Part shown: positions 17,725-25,153 of the stretch, in pieces
Position numbering within the stretch: position 1 is the first letter of the stretch
How the letters are laid out: each line of letters starts with the position of its first letter
Source of the DNA: JAJRXG01 sp047634015
GTDB lineage: Bacteria; Bacteroidota; Bacteroidia; Chitinophagales; Saprospiraceae
DNA: 39,724 nt
NCBI GenBank assembly: GCA_047634015.1
Contig: JBLIDB010000010.1
Span: 1 to 39,724 of the forward strand
Direction: 5' to 3'
The notes under the pieces: model-generated
What the model was told of the DNA's origin: nothing
The model's input: only the letters and a program-made list of their open reading frames with translations
Database searches by the model: none
Translations under genes and position numbers: made by a program

Positions 17725-17732
17725 CCTCCTTA
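17725..17732 (-). promoter_or_regulatory. strong Shine-Dalgarno of pheS
   Basis: On the minus strand AAGGAGGT lies with a 6-base spacer before the pheS ATG (17718-17716). It is fully complementary to the CCTCC core of 16S rRNA. Other starts I inspected in this window (fadI, fadJ, rfbA, hisS, uvrA, dnaX) lack one. Confidence 0.7.
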
Positions 17733-17740
17733 TGAAGACA

Positions 17741-17769
17741 CAAAGGTAAATCTTACTTGTGGTAACAAA
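17741..17769 (-). promoter_or_regulatory. candidate Bacteroidota-type promoter of pheS
   Basis: On the minus strand TTTG (17769-17766), 17 bases, then TACCTTTG (17748-17741) fits the TTG / TAnnTTTG consensus exactly. The start of transcription would be about 10-15 bases before the Shine-Dalgarno, giving a very short leader. Confidence 0.6.
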
Positions 17770-17911
17770 AGCAATGCAGCAATAATCTACAATAATGTAG
17801 GTAGGTGCCGAAGGGAAAAATTTGGTGTAAAGTATTTGATTGTCCTATAAAAATCGCAGTTAGTCTGTGATAGCGTCTATTGACAACAGCCCTTTCGTCT
17901 TAATCCAGCTC

Positions 17912-18598
17912 TTATTCACGAGCGAGTATTCCATGGAAGAATACCTCTACAACAGCATCGGCATACCCTTCGATAGCATCTTCGCTAAAAGGATCTATTC
18001 CGTAAAGATTCATTGCCAAATACGGATTTGAAAAGAAATTACTCGCCATTCCTAAAAGTAGACTAGGCAAGTGCTCTTTATTTATCTTTTTGATTGTTCC
18101 TTTTTTACGCTCGATATAAAATAGCTCCCCTGTTAGATTGAAAAGGGGGTAAATCAAGTTTTTTATAATCCATTGGCTTCTTACGGTCTGCTCATTCATT
18201 TCTTGAGCAATGATCTTTGGAAAAGCTGGGTATTTGGAATAGAATTGGACCAGCTGGCGAACCAACACTTTCAGCATCTGGATGCCATCAAGGTCTTTAT
18301 GAACTTTTTTAGAATGTTCGAAAGAAGAGATAAATTCATTGGCAAGGCGCTTTATAGAAGCCTTCCATAGTTCTTCTTTATTACCGAAGTAGTAATGAAT
18401 CAACGAACGCGCGACACCCGCTCTTTTGGTTATCTCGGTCGTCGTGGTCCCAGAATATCCTTTTTCTGCAAATATATTTACTGCAACATCGCATAGGTGT
18501 TCTATGTTGATCTCAGCTTCAGCAGGAGGCCTTCCTGGTTTTCTCTTAGTTGTTTCAGGAGATTTAGCTGGTTTTTTTTCCAATGTTGAAGTTTCCAT
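17912..18598 (-). CDS. TetR family regulator, probably of the adjacent beta-oxidation genes
   Basis: 228 residues. An N-terminal basic tail contains KRKPGRPP (residues 18-25), with a GRP core like an AT-hook. The TetR helix-turn-helix spans about residues 32-78 (AVNIFAEKGYSGTTTTEITKRAGVARSLIHYYFGNKEEL, shown in part here as FAEKGYSGTTTTEI and SLIHYYFGNKEEL). The ligand domain follows. It is divergent from the thiolase gene, and one of two matching 20-bp palindromic sites lies 21 bases before its start, implying autoregulation. By analogy with other TetR regulators beside fad genes, the ligand may be an acyl-CoA; that is inference. Confidence 0.88.
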   Translation of the reverse strand: METSTLEKKPAKSPETTKRKPGRPPAEAEINIEHLCDVAVNIFAEKGYSGTTTTEITKRAGVARSLIHYYFGNKEELWKASIKRLANEFISSFEHSKKVHKDLDGIQMLKVLVRQLVQFYSKYPAFPKIIAQEMNEQTVRSQWIIKNLIYPLFNLTGELFYIERKKGTIKKINKEHLPSLLLGMASNFFSNPYLAMNLYGIDPFSEDAIEGYADAVVEVFFHGILARE

Positions 18599-18619
18599 AA
18601 TTCTTAACGCTATTACTTA

Positions 18620-18639
18620 ATTGGCATTGTCGCCAAATA
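18620..18639 (-). promoter_or_regulatory. operator-like site 1, in front of the TetR gene
   Basis: Read toward the TetR gene: TATTTGGCG, four bases, TGCCAAT. The core is an inverted repeat TTGGC-N6-GCCAA (18621-18636). It matches site 2 at 16 of 20 positions, with the four differing bases in the centre, and has the same orientation relative to its own gene. It would overlap the start region of the TetR gene's candidate promoter. Confidence 0.65.
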
Positions 18640-18659
18640 AAGCGCAATATGGGGCATTT

Positions 18660-18688
18660 CAAAATAAGAGTCAACTAAAAAGCACAAG
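18660..18688 (-). promoter_or_regulatory. candidate promoter of the TetR gene
   Basis: On the minus strand CTTG (18688-18685), 17 bases, TTATTTTG (18667-18660), one mismatch to TAnnTTTG. An alternative pair is TTTG (18663-18660), 18 bases, TTTATTTG (18641-18634), which overlaps operator site 1. Neither can be preferred from sequence alone. Confidence 0.35.
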
Positions 18689-18756
18689 ATTAGTGTGTCT
18701 TTGTCCAGAAGGCAGAAATTTTGTTTGGTATTCTGGCATATATATCTGTAATATTC

Positions 18757-18764
18757 TACTTTTG
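18757..18764 (+). promoter_or_regulatory. candidate -7 element of the fadIJ-like operon
   Basis: TACTTTTG fits TAnnTTTG exactly, but no good TTG lies 17-20 bases upstream. Its last three bases overlap a TTGGCG half-site (18762-18767), and operator site 2 begins about 11 bases downstream, where repression of initiation would be expected. Confidence 0.35.
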
Positions 18765-18775
18765 GCGCGTTTATC

Positions 18776-18795
18776 TATTTGGCGGTTGTGCCAAT
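18776..18795 (+). promoter_or_regulatory. operator-like site 2, in front of the thiolase gene
   Basis: TATTTGGCG, four bases, TGCCAAT, read toward the thiolase gene. The inverted repeat core is TTGGC-N6-GCCAA (18779-18794). It ends 96 bases before the thiolase ATG. It is the partner of site 1; the pair suggests that one TetR dimer type controls both divergent transcripts. Confidence 0.65.
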
Positions 18796-18891
18796 AAGAC
18801 AAATAAAGAGGCTAGACCCGCTAACAAAGTCAATGTTGCTTGTGTTGCCTTATTATAAGACCATTATTCAAAGAACTAAAAGCAAATATTC

Positions 18892-20094
18892 ATGGAAGCT
18901 TACATTTATGATACTATCCGAACCGCCAGAGGAAAGGGTAATAAAAAGGGATCATTAAATACGATTACGCCTACTTATTTGGCGGCATTGTGTTTGAAAG
19001 AGTTAAGAGACAAGAACAAACTTGATCCAAAGGCTGTGGATGATGTTATTCTTGGGTGCGTTACGCAAGTAATGGATCAAGGAGCAAACATAGCTAAAAC
19101 CGCCGCTCAACAATCAGGTTACGGAGATCACCTTTGTGGTGTAACACTAAATAGGTTCTGTGGTTCAGGATTAGAATCTATAAATCAAGCCGCTGCTTAT
19201 GTTAAGTCCGGTTTCTCTGAATTATTGATTGCTGGAGGTGTAGAAAGTATGTCCCGTGTGAAGATGGGTTCTGATGGTGGCGCACTTATGTTGGATCCTT
19301 CAGTTGCGATTCCTGGACACATTATACCTCAAGGAGTGTCAGCAGACTTAATCGCTTCCAAATACGGATATTCAAGAGCTGATTTAGATACTTTCGCTGT
19401 AGAGTCACACAAGAGAGCAGTGGACGCTAATGCAGAAGGACGGTTCAAGTCTCGAATTAACGTCACAGATATCAACGGAATTACTGTTTTAGATAAAGAC
19501 GAAAATGTTCGGCCAGGTACTTCTATAGAATCTCTTAGCGGTCTACAACCTTCTTTCCAGATGATGGGAGAGATGGCTGGGTTTGATCAAATAGCGCTAG
19601 ATAAATACCCTGAAGTAGAATTTATTAATCACGTACATCACGCTGGAAACTCGTCTGCTATTGTAGATGGTGCTTCGGTTGCGCTAATCGGAAATGACGC
19701 CGTAGGAGCCAAGATAGGAATGAAGCCTAGAGCGAAAATTGTATCTCTTGCAGTTCAAGGAACAGATCCTACAATAATGCTAACAGGTATCGGACCAGCG
19801 ACAATGAAAGCCTTAGCCAAGGTTGGTATGAAGCCAAGTGATATAGATCTTTTTGAAGTGAATGAAGCATTTGCTGCTGTGGTATTGCGTGCAATGGATC
19901 ATATAGGAATAGATCATAGTATCGTGAATGTTAATGGTGGAGCAATCGCCATGGGTCATCCGCTTGGTGCTACTGGAACAATGTTAGTTGGTACCCTTCT
20001 TGACGAACTCGAGAGAAGAGATTTAAGTACAGGTTGTATTACACTTTGTATTGGGGGAGGAATGGGAATTGCCACCATAATAGAGAGAGTATAA
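18892..20094 (+). CDS. fadI: thiolase (3-ketoacyl-CoA thiolase / acetyl-CoA acetyltransferase)
   Basis: This splits 3-ketoacyl-CoA with CoA in the last step of beta-oxidation. 400 residues, typical for the family. The nucleophile is Cys90 in NRFCGSGLES, the conserved NEAFA is present, His356 is in GHPLGATG and the second Cys386 is in CIGGGMG. The start at 18892 (MEAYIYDTIRTARG) is the conserved N-terminus. The gene is followed 46 bases later by the FadJ-type multienzyme, its expected partner in a FadIJ-like complex. It is preceded by operator site 2. The name fadI is by context; a biosynthetic atoB role is less likely. Confidence 0.85.
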   Translation: MEAYIYDTIRTARGKGNKKGSLNTITPTYLAALCLKELRDKNKLDPKAVDDVILGCVTQVMDQGANIAKTAAQQSGYGDHLCGVTLNRFCGSGLESINQAAAYVKSGFSELLIAGGVESMSRVKMGSDGGALMLDPSVAIPGHIIPQGVSADLIASKYGYSRADLDTFAVESHKRAVDANAEGRFKSRINVTDINGITVLDKDENVRPGTSIESLSGLQPSFQMMGEMAGFDQIALDKYPEVEFINHVHHAGNSSAIVDGASVALIGNDAVGAKIGMKPRAKIVSLAVQGTDPTIMLTGIGPATMKALAKVGMKPSDIDLFEVNEAFAAVVLRAMDHIGIDHSIVNVNGGAIAMGHPLGATGTMLVGTLLDELERRDLSTGCITLCIGGGMGIATIIERV

Positions 20095-20140
20095 TCTGGT
20101 CCAATAATCTATTGAATAATAAGTCTAAAGAAAATAAGTA

Positions 20141-22288
20141 ATGATAAAAAATAAAATTCTAACATTCGTAGTAGATGATGAAGGGATAGGAATGATTACC
20201 ATCAACATGGAAGACCATCCTGCAAACCTTTTTAGCGAAGACTTCATGAAGGAATATTTCGACGTTACGGCAAAAGCTATTGCCGACGAAAACGTAAAAG
20301 GAGTAATCGTAAGCTCTTCAAGACGAATGTTTATGGCTGGTGCAGATCTTAAAATGCTGCAAAAGCCTATAGAAGATGCGGAAGCGTTCTTCAACAATTC
20401 GATGAAATTACACCAACACATGCGTCATATAGAGACCGGAGGAAAGCCTTTTGTTGCTGCCATCAATGGTCATGCACTTGGTGGTGGTCTTGAAGTATGT
20501 CTGGCATGTCATGCTCGAATCGCGGTCAATAACCCTAAGACTAAAATAGGTTTTCCTGAGGTTAAGGTTGGTTTACTCCCAGGAGGAGGAGGAACTGCAA
20601 AGGCTCCTTATCTTATGGGTCTTCAAAATGCTATGATGTATATCCTCCAGGGGATCGAAGCAAACCCTGCAAAGGCTCAAAGAGATGGTTTACTCACATC
20701 TTTAGTTGATACTGAGGATGCTTTAATTCCAGCTGCTAAACAATGGATTAAAGACAATCCTACACCGGTACAGCCTTGGGATAATAGTAAGCATAAGATT
20801 CCTGGTGGTGGTTTATTTACGCCAAGTGGTGTTCAGACGATGATGGGTGGTGCGGGAAATGTTAGCAAACTTACTCATGGAAACTATCCTGCTGCCCAGT
20901 ACATCCTTAGTGTCATCCATGATGGTATTCAGGTTAAGATAGATCGAGCTCTTGAAATAGAAGCGAGATATTTTACAAAGGCAATCACTTCTAAAGAAGC
21001 AAAGAATATGATCCGCACTGGATTCTTTGCTATCCAGGAGGCAAGCAAAGGAAAAGCGAAGCCTGCGGGATATGATCCTTATGAGATTAAGTCTATCGGA
21101 ATGCTAGGAGCAGGAATGATGGGAGCGGGAATCGCATATGTGTCTGCCAAAGTAGGAATACATGTAGTACTCAAAGATGTAACACTCGAAGGTGCGGAAA
21201 AAGGGAAAGACTATTCTCGTGCGCTTGTTAAAAAAGGAGTTAGTCGTAAGAAGGTCACTCAAGAAAAAGGAGATGCGCTTCTTGCAAGAATTACTACTAC
21301 CGATGATCCTTCCGCGATCAAAGATGTCGATATGATTATCGAAGCAGTCTTCGAAAATACAGACCTAAAAGCAAAAATAACGGCCGAAACAGAAGCTGTC
21401 TTAGGAGAAGATAGAATCTTTGGTTCTAATACATCTACTATTCCGATTACGCTACTTGCTAAGGCATCTAAAAGACCTGAGAATTTCATAGGAATCCATT
21501 TCTTCTCTCCTGTAGATAAGATGCCTCTGGTTGAGATCATCGTTGGAAAAGAAACTAATGATAGAGCCATAGCTGCTGCTATAGACTACGTCGTGAAGAT
21601 TCGGAAAGTGCCTATCGTGGTTAACGATAGCCGTGGATTCTTTACATCAAGAACATTTGGTACGTATTGCTCTGAAGGCGTGTTCATGTTAGAAGAAGGA
21701 GTGCCTGCTGCAATGATTGAAAATGTAGCGAAAGCAAAAGGAATGCCTGTTGGCCCATTAGCTGTGACAGATGAGGTGTCTCTCACATTGGGTCTCTTGG
21801 TTTACGAAAGCGATCCAACTCCTGTTAAGCCTGCTGCATCTAAAAGGTTCTATGAAATGGGCAAGAAGCTCGTTAATGAATATGGTAGAGAGGGGAAGAA
21901 AAACGGAAAAGGTTTCTACGATTATCCTAAGGGAGGAAAGAAGAGACTCTGGCCAGAATTAGTCAAATTGTTTGATTCTAAAGTGGAAACATTGGATAAA
22001 GAAATCGTTGGCAAGAGATTACTACATAGAATGGCTTTAGAGACATTCCGTTGTTATGAAGAAGGTGTGCTAAGGACTACGAAAGATGGAGACATCGGTT
22101 CTATCCTTGGTTTCGGGTTCCCAATTTATACTGGAGGTGCTTTGTCTTATATTGACTATGTAGGTGCTGAACAATATGTTGCAGAATGTGATGAATTCAC
22201 GAAACTTTACGGAGATCGCTTTGCGGTAAGTGATACACTCAGAAGATTAGCGAGTTCTGGACAATCTATTCATGATTTCAAACTCTAA
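20141..22288 (+). CDS. fadJ: FadJ-type multifunctional enoyl-CoA hydratase / 3-hydroxyacyl-CoA dehydrogenase
   Basis: 715 residues carrying two steps of beta-oxidation. The N-terminal crotonase domain (about 1-190) has the oxyanion region MAGADLKML and both catalytic glutamates: Glu118 in GGGLEVC and Glu140 in GFPEVKVGLLPGGGG. A linker leads to the NAD-binding domain (from about 318) with GAGMMGAG, the SNTSTIPI and HFFSPVDKMPLVEII blocks with the dehydrogenase His, and a duplicated C-terminal 3HCDH domain (about 500-715). Length and order match FadJ/FadB. It is in the thiolase operon and ends at a terminator. Confidence 0.92.
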   Translation: MIKNKILTFVVDDEGIGMITINMEDHPANLFSEDFMKEYFDVTAKAIADENVKGVIVSSSRRMFMAGADLKMLQKPIEDAEAFFNNSMKLHQHMRHIETGGKPFVAAINGHALGGGLEVCLACHARIAVNNPKTKIGFPEVKVGLLPGGGGTAKAPYLMGLQNAMMYILQGIEANPAKAQRDGLLTSLVDTEDALIPAAKQWIKDNPTPVQPWDNSKHKIPGGGLFTPSGVQTMMGGAGNVSKLTHGNYPAAQYILSVIHDGIQVKIDRALEIEARYFTKAITSKEAKNMIRTGFFAIQEASKGKAKPAGYDPYEIKSIGMLGAGMMGAGIAYVSAKVGIHVVLKDVTLEGAEKGKDYSRALVKKGVSRKKVTQEKGDALLARITTTDDPSAIKDVDMIIEAVFENTDLKAKITAETEAVLGEDRIFGSNTSTIPITLLAKASKRPENFIGIHFFSPVDKMPLVEIIVGKETNDRAIAAAIDYVVKIRKVPIVVNDSRGFFTSRTFGTYCSEGVFMLEEGVPAAMIENVAKAKGMPVGPLAVTDEVSLTLGLLVYESDPTPVKPAASKRFYEMGKKLVNEYGREGKKNGKGFYDYPKGGKKRLWPELVKLFDSKVETLDKEIVGKRLLHRMALETFRCYEEGVLRTTKDGDIGSILGFGFPIYTGGALSYIDYVGAEQYVAECDEFTKLYGDRFAVSDTLRRLASSGQSIHDFKL

Positions 22289-22310
22289 TCGACAAAACTT
22301 ATAATACCTT

Positions 22311-22347
22311 GTAAGCCTTATGACCCCGTCCTAGGGCTTACTTTTTT
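22311..22347 (+). terminator. rho-independent terminator after fadJ
   Basis: GTAAGCC(T) at 22311-22318 pairs with GGGCTTAC at 22334-22341 (eight pairs, one G-U), followed directly by six T residues (22342-22347). It lies 22 bases after the fadJ stop and 17 bases before the next gene's start, so the MBL gene probably needs read-through or its own promoter. Confidence 0.75.
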
Positions 22348-22363
22348 CATTTAGAACGTCATA

Positions 22364-23398
22364 TTGAGGAAGATACTATACATCACATTAGGACTAATGA
22401 TCTTGGCAGCATTTATCGGTGTTTTTGCCTTTATTAATGCGGATAAACTTATAGATAGGTTTATCGAAGGCCAATCAGAAGGATCTCAGCAGAGATTGGA
22501 TCTTTTAGAGGCTCCGGGGATGAGCTTGATTACCGTTGGTACAGCGGCACCCCTTCCTGGTGATCGGTCTCAATCTTGCAATGCCATATTTGTTAATGGC
22601 CAGTTCTTGGTTTTTGACCTTGGAAGAGGTGCTGCAGGAGCGATAGAGAAGCTGCGCCTCCCACAACAATCGGTCTCTGCAGTATTTATCTCTCATTGGC
22701 ACTCTGATCATTATCTTGACCTTCCGCATTTTGTAAATAGGTCGTGGATGTTAGGAAGAAAATCCCCTTTAAATATATACGGACCCAACCCAATAGATTC
22801 TATACTTGGTGGTATGCAGGCCTTCTTATATCAGGATCAAACCTTCAGAGAAGAGCATCATGGGAAATCAATACTTGATCGAAGCGCTGCACCTGTAATT
22901 CCCAATTTGATTAATCTGCAAGGCACAGAAGAGCAAGAAATTTATAATAACAATGGCGTAAAAGTATTTGCTTTTCAGGTAAACCATGACCCTATCGATC
23001 ATTCACTTGGGTTCAGAATAGAATATGGTGGTCGAAACATTGTGTTATCTGGAGATACCAAGAAGTCGGATCAATTAATTCGCTATGCAAAAGGAGCCGA
23101 TATCCTCGTTCATGAGGCGATGCAAAAAGACTTCATCAGTCGGGCTTCTGCGTTACAAGAAAAACAAGGCAATGTCCGGAATGCAACAATCCTTAAAGAT
23201 ATTGTTGACTATCATTCTTCGCCAGAAGATGCCGCGGCGGTAGCGGCAGCAGCCGGTGCTAAAAAACTAATACTTTCCCATCTTGCACCAACCCCAGAAA
23301 ACCCGATAAGTAGGCGGTTCTATACGAGAGGTCTTGAAGATATATATGATGGCCCTATCTTATTAGCCGAAGACGGAGACTTATATACGATCGAATAA
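22364..23398 (+). CDS. membrane-anchored MBL-fold metallo-hydrolase (RNase Z/arylsulfatase-like group)
   Basis: 344 residues, starting at TTG (22364), which gives MRKILYITLGLMILAA, a proper signal anchor; the first later Met (residue 12) would cut into it. The metal-binding motif is HWHSDH (His111, His113, Asp115, His116); LSGDTKKSD, VHEAM and ILSHLAP supply further ligands in the order of the RNase Z/AtsA-like subfamily. Being exported or membrane-bound, it is unlikely to act on tRNA; an ester or sulfate-ester substrate is possible. It lies directly after the fadIJ terminator; any link to fatty-acid breakdown is by position only. Confidence 0.8.
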   Translation: MRKILYITLGLMILAAFIGVFAFINADKLIDRFIEGQSEGSQQRLDLLEAPGMSLITVGTAAPLPGDRSQSCNAIFVNGQFLVFDLGRGAAGAIEKLRLPQQSVSAVFISHWHSDHYLDLPHFVNRSWMLGRKSPLNIYGPNPIDSILGGMQAFLYQDQTFREEHHGKSILDRSAAPVIPNLINLQGTEEQEIYNNNGVKVFAFQVNHDPIDHSLGFRIEYGGRNIVLSGDTKKSDQLIRYAKGADILVHEAMQKDFISRASALQEKQGNVRNATILKDIVDYHSSPEDAAAVAAAAGAKKLILSHLAPTPENPISRRFYTRGLEDIYDGPILLAEDGDLYTIE

Positions 23399-23409
23399 AG
23401 GTCTGATAT

Positions 23410-23423
23410 TGAAGTGTTTTAAG
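23410..23423 (+). repeat. solitary repeat-family end
   Basis: TGAAGTGTTTTAAG is identical to the left end of repeat copy C (16452-16465). The rest of the repeat is not present here. It lies between the MBL and SDR genes and may mark a remnant. Confidence 0.4.
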
Positions 23424-23471
23424 GTTCAAACAAGCGCCCCATTCCTATTTCCCTTCTAAAAGAAAAAAATA

Positions 23472-24257
23472 ATGACACGAATTAAAAACTTATTCAATCT
23501 TGAAGGGAAAGTCGCCATCATAACTGGGGCTAGTAAAGGAATAGGAGAAGCTATGGCCAGAGGATTGGCAGAACATGGCGCTAAAGTGGTTGTCTCCAGT
23601 CGCAAACAAGAAGCTGTAGAAGAAGTCGCTGCAAGCTATAAAAAAGATGGTTTAGATGCTATCGGTATTGCGTGTCATGTGGCGGATCAAGCTCAATGTC
23701 AAAACCTTATAGATCTAACAATAGCACATTATGGTCGAATCGATATTCTGATCAATAATGCAGGAACAAATCCTTATTTCGGAGCGATTCAAGACATGCC
23801 GCAGAATGTCTATCAGAAAACCATGGATATCAATCTCAATGCCCCTATGATATTGAGTAATCTCTGCTATCCTCATATGAAATCAGTGGGAGGTGGTAGT
23901 GTTATTCATATTAGTAGTATCGAAGGGTTGCATCCTACTGCAAAATTTGCTGCGTATAATGTAAGTAAGGCCGGACTTGTAATGCTTGCACAAAATCAAG
24001 CAGCAGAATGGGGAGCAGACAACATCCGAGTAAATGTTATCTGTCCTGGGCTTGTGAAAACTAAACTCAGTCAAATGCTCTGGCAAGACGAAAACAACCT
24101 AAAGGCTTTCCAAAAGAATATTCCTTTACAAAGGATGGCACAACCAGATGAAATGGCGGGCTTGGCTGTATTTCTGGCAAGCAATGCTTCTAGTTATATG
24201 ACGGGTGCCGTGCTTGTAAATGACGGTGGTATTCTTCACGCTCCTATTATGGTATAA
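23472..24257 (+). CDS. short-chain dehydrogenase/reductase (SDR)
   Basis: 261 residues, classical SDR. The cofactor motif is TGASKGIG (residues 18-25), then NNAG, the catalytic Ser in HISSIEG, and Tyr162/Lys166 in YNVSK; the C-terminal part has ICPGLVKTKLS and the SSYMTGAVLVNDGG block. SSRK after the second strand suggests NADP(H) preference (Arg/Lys in place of Asp), which is an inference. It resembles DHRS4-like or acyl-catabolism-associated SDRs. It sits between beta-oxidation genes, so a hydroxyacyl or ketone substrate is plausible but not shown. Confidence 0.87.
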   Translation: MTRIKNLFNLEGKVAIITGASKGIGEAMARGLAEHGAKVVVSSRKQEAVEEVAASYKKDGLDAIGIACHVADQAQCQNLIDLTIAHYGRIDILINNAGTNPYFGAIQDMPQNVYQKTMDINLNAPMILSNLCYPHMKSVGGGSVIHISSIEGLHPTAKFAAYNVSKAGLVMLAQNQAAEWGADNIRVNVICPGLVKTKLSQMLWQDENNLKAFQKNIPLQRMAQPDEMAGLAVFLASNASSYMTGAVLVNDGGILHAPIMV

Positions 24258-24326
24258 TGATCTCTTTCGCTAAATAATTTATAAAACACCTAGATTTAAT
24301 ACAACAAGACAAAAGACATAAATCCC

Positions 24327-25139
24327 ATGAAACTCACTTCTTTTAATCTCGAAATCAGAAACTATGTTGCTCATCTGAATTTCAATCGTCCAGAGAAATC
24401 CAATTCACTGCACCGAGAGGCTTGGGTAGAAATGAAGCAGGTTTTCGAGCACCTGGATGAAGATCCAGAAGTGCGTTGCATCATCCTTGGCGGAGAAGGG
24501 AAAAACTTCTGTGCGGGGATAGACCTATCTTTATTGATGGACGTATCCCAATATGATAATATTGATTGTGAGGGAAGAAAGCGAGAATTGGTCCGCAAGT
24601 TCATCTATGATTTGCAAGATTCTATAACCGCTATTGAGCGGTGTAGAAAACCCGTTATTGGAGCGATCCATAGCGCTTGTATTGGAGGTGGCGTAGATAT
24701 CATATCTGCTTGTGATATCAGATATTGTACAGAAGACGCTTACTTCAGTATCAAGGAAGTGGACATGGGACTTGTTGCTGATATAGGAACATTGCAACGA
24801 CTTCCTAAGATTATCAATCTGGGCGTAATATCAGAATTAGCATTTACAGGAAGAAAATTATATGGGCCAGAAGCAAAAGAAGTAAGCCTTGTAAATAAGG
24901 TTTATCCTGATAAAGAATCAATGATTGAAGCCGTCACAGAGGTAGCTGAAACCATTGCAGCGAAATCTCCTCTTGTAATCCGTGGCACGAAAGAAATCAT
25001 CCAATACACACGAGATCACACTGTAGAAGAGTCTCTCAGATATATGGGAACATTCAATGCCGCTTTCCTTCTCACCAATGATCTTACAGAATGCTTCAAA
25101 GCTCAGATGATGAGGACAACGCCTGTATTTGAGGGGTAG
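24327..25139 (+). CDS. delta(3,5)-delta(2,4)-dienoyl-CoA isomerase (ECH1-like crotonase)
   Basis: 270 residues of the crotonase family. Three acidic residues fit the mammalian ECH1 catalytic set: Asp124 in CIGGGVDIISACD, Glu144 in SIKEVDMG and Asp152 in ADIGTLQRLP; their spacings (20 and 8 residues) equal those of rat ECH1 Asp176, Glu196 and Asp204. The CAGIDLSLL oxyanion block is also ECH1-like. It would shift double bonds at odd positions of unsaturated fatty acids into conjugation so that beta-oxidation can proceed. It is convergent with dnaX, 14 bases between stops. Confidence 0.85.
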   Translation: MKLTSFNLEIRNYVAHLNFNRPEKSNSLHREAWVEMKQVFEHLDEDPEVRCIILGGEGKNFCAGIDLSLLMDVSQYDNIDCEGRKRELVRKFIYDLQDSITAIERCRKPVIGAIHSACIGGGVDIISACDIRYCTEDAYFSIKEVDMGLVADIGTLQRLPKIINLGVISELAFTGRKLYGPEAKEVSLVNKVYPDKESMIEAVTEVAETIAAKSPLVIRGTKEIIQYTRDHTVEESLRYMGTFNAAFLLTNDLTECFKAQMMRTTPVFEG

Positions 25140-25153
25140 AAGTGTTCGAAATG

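Noticed and set aside
18976..18990. ATTTGGCGGCATTGTG inside the thiolase coding region as another operator.
   Set aside because: Only one half-site is present and the bases encode conserved-looking Leu-Ala-Ala-Leu; no inverted partner follows.
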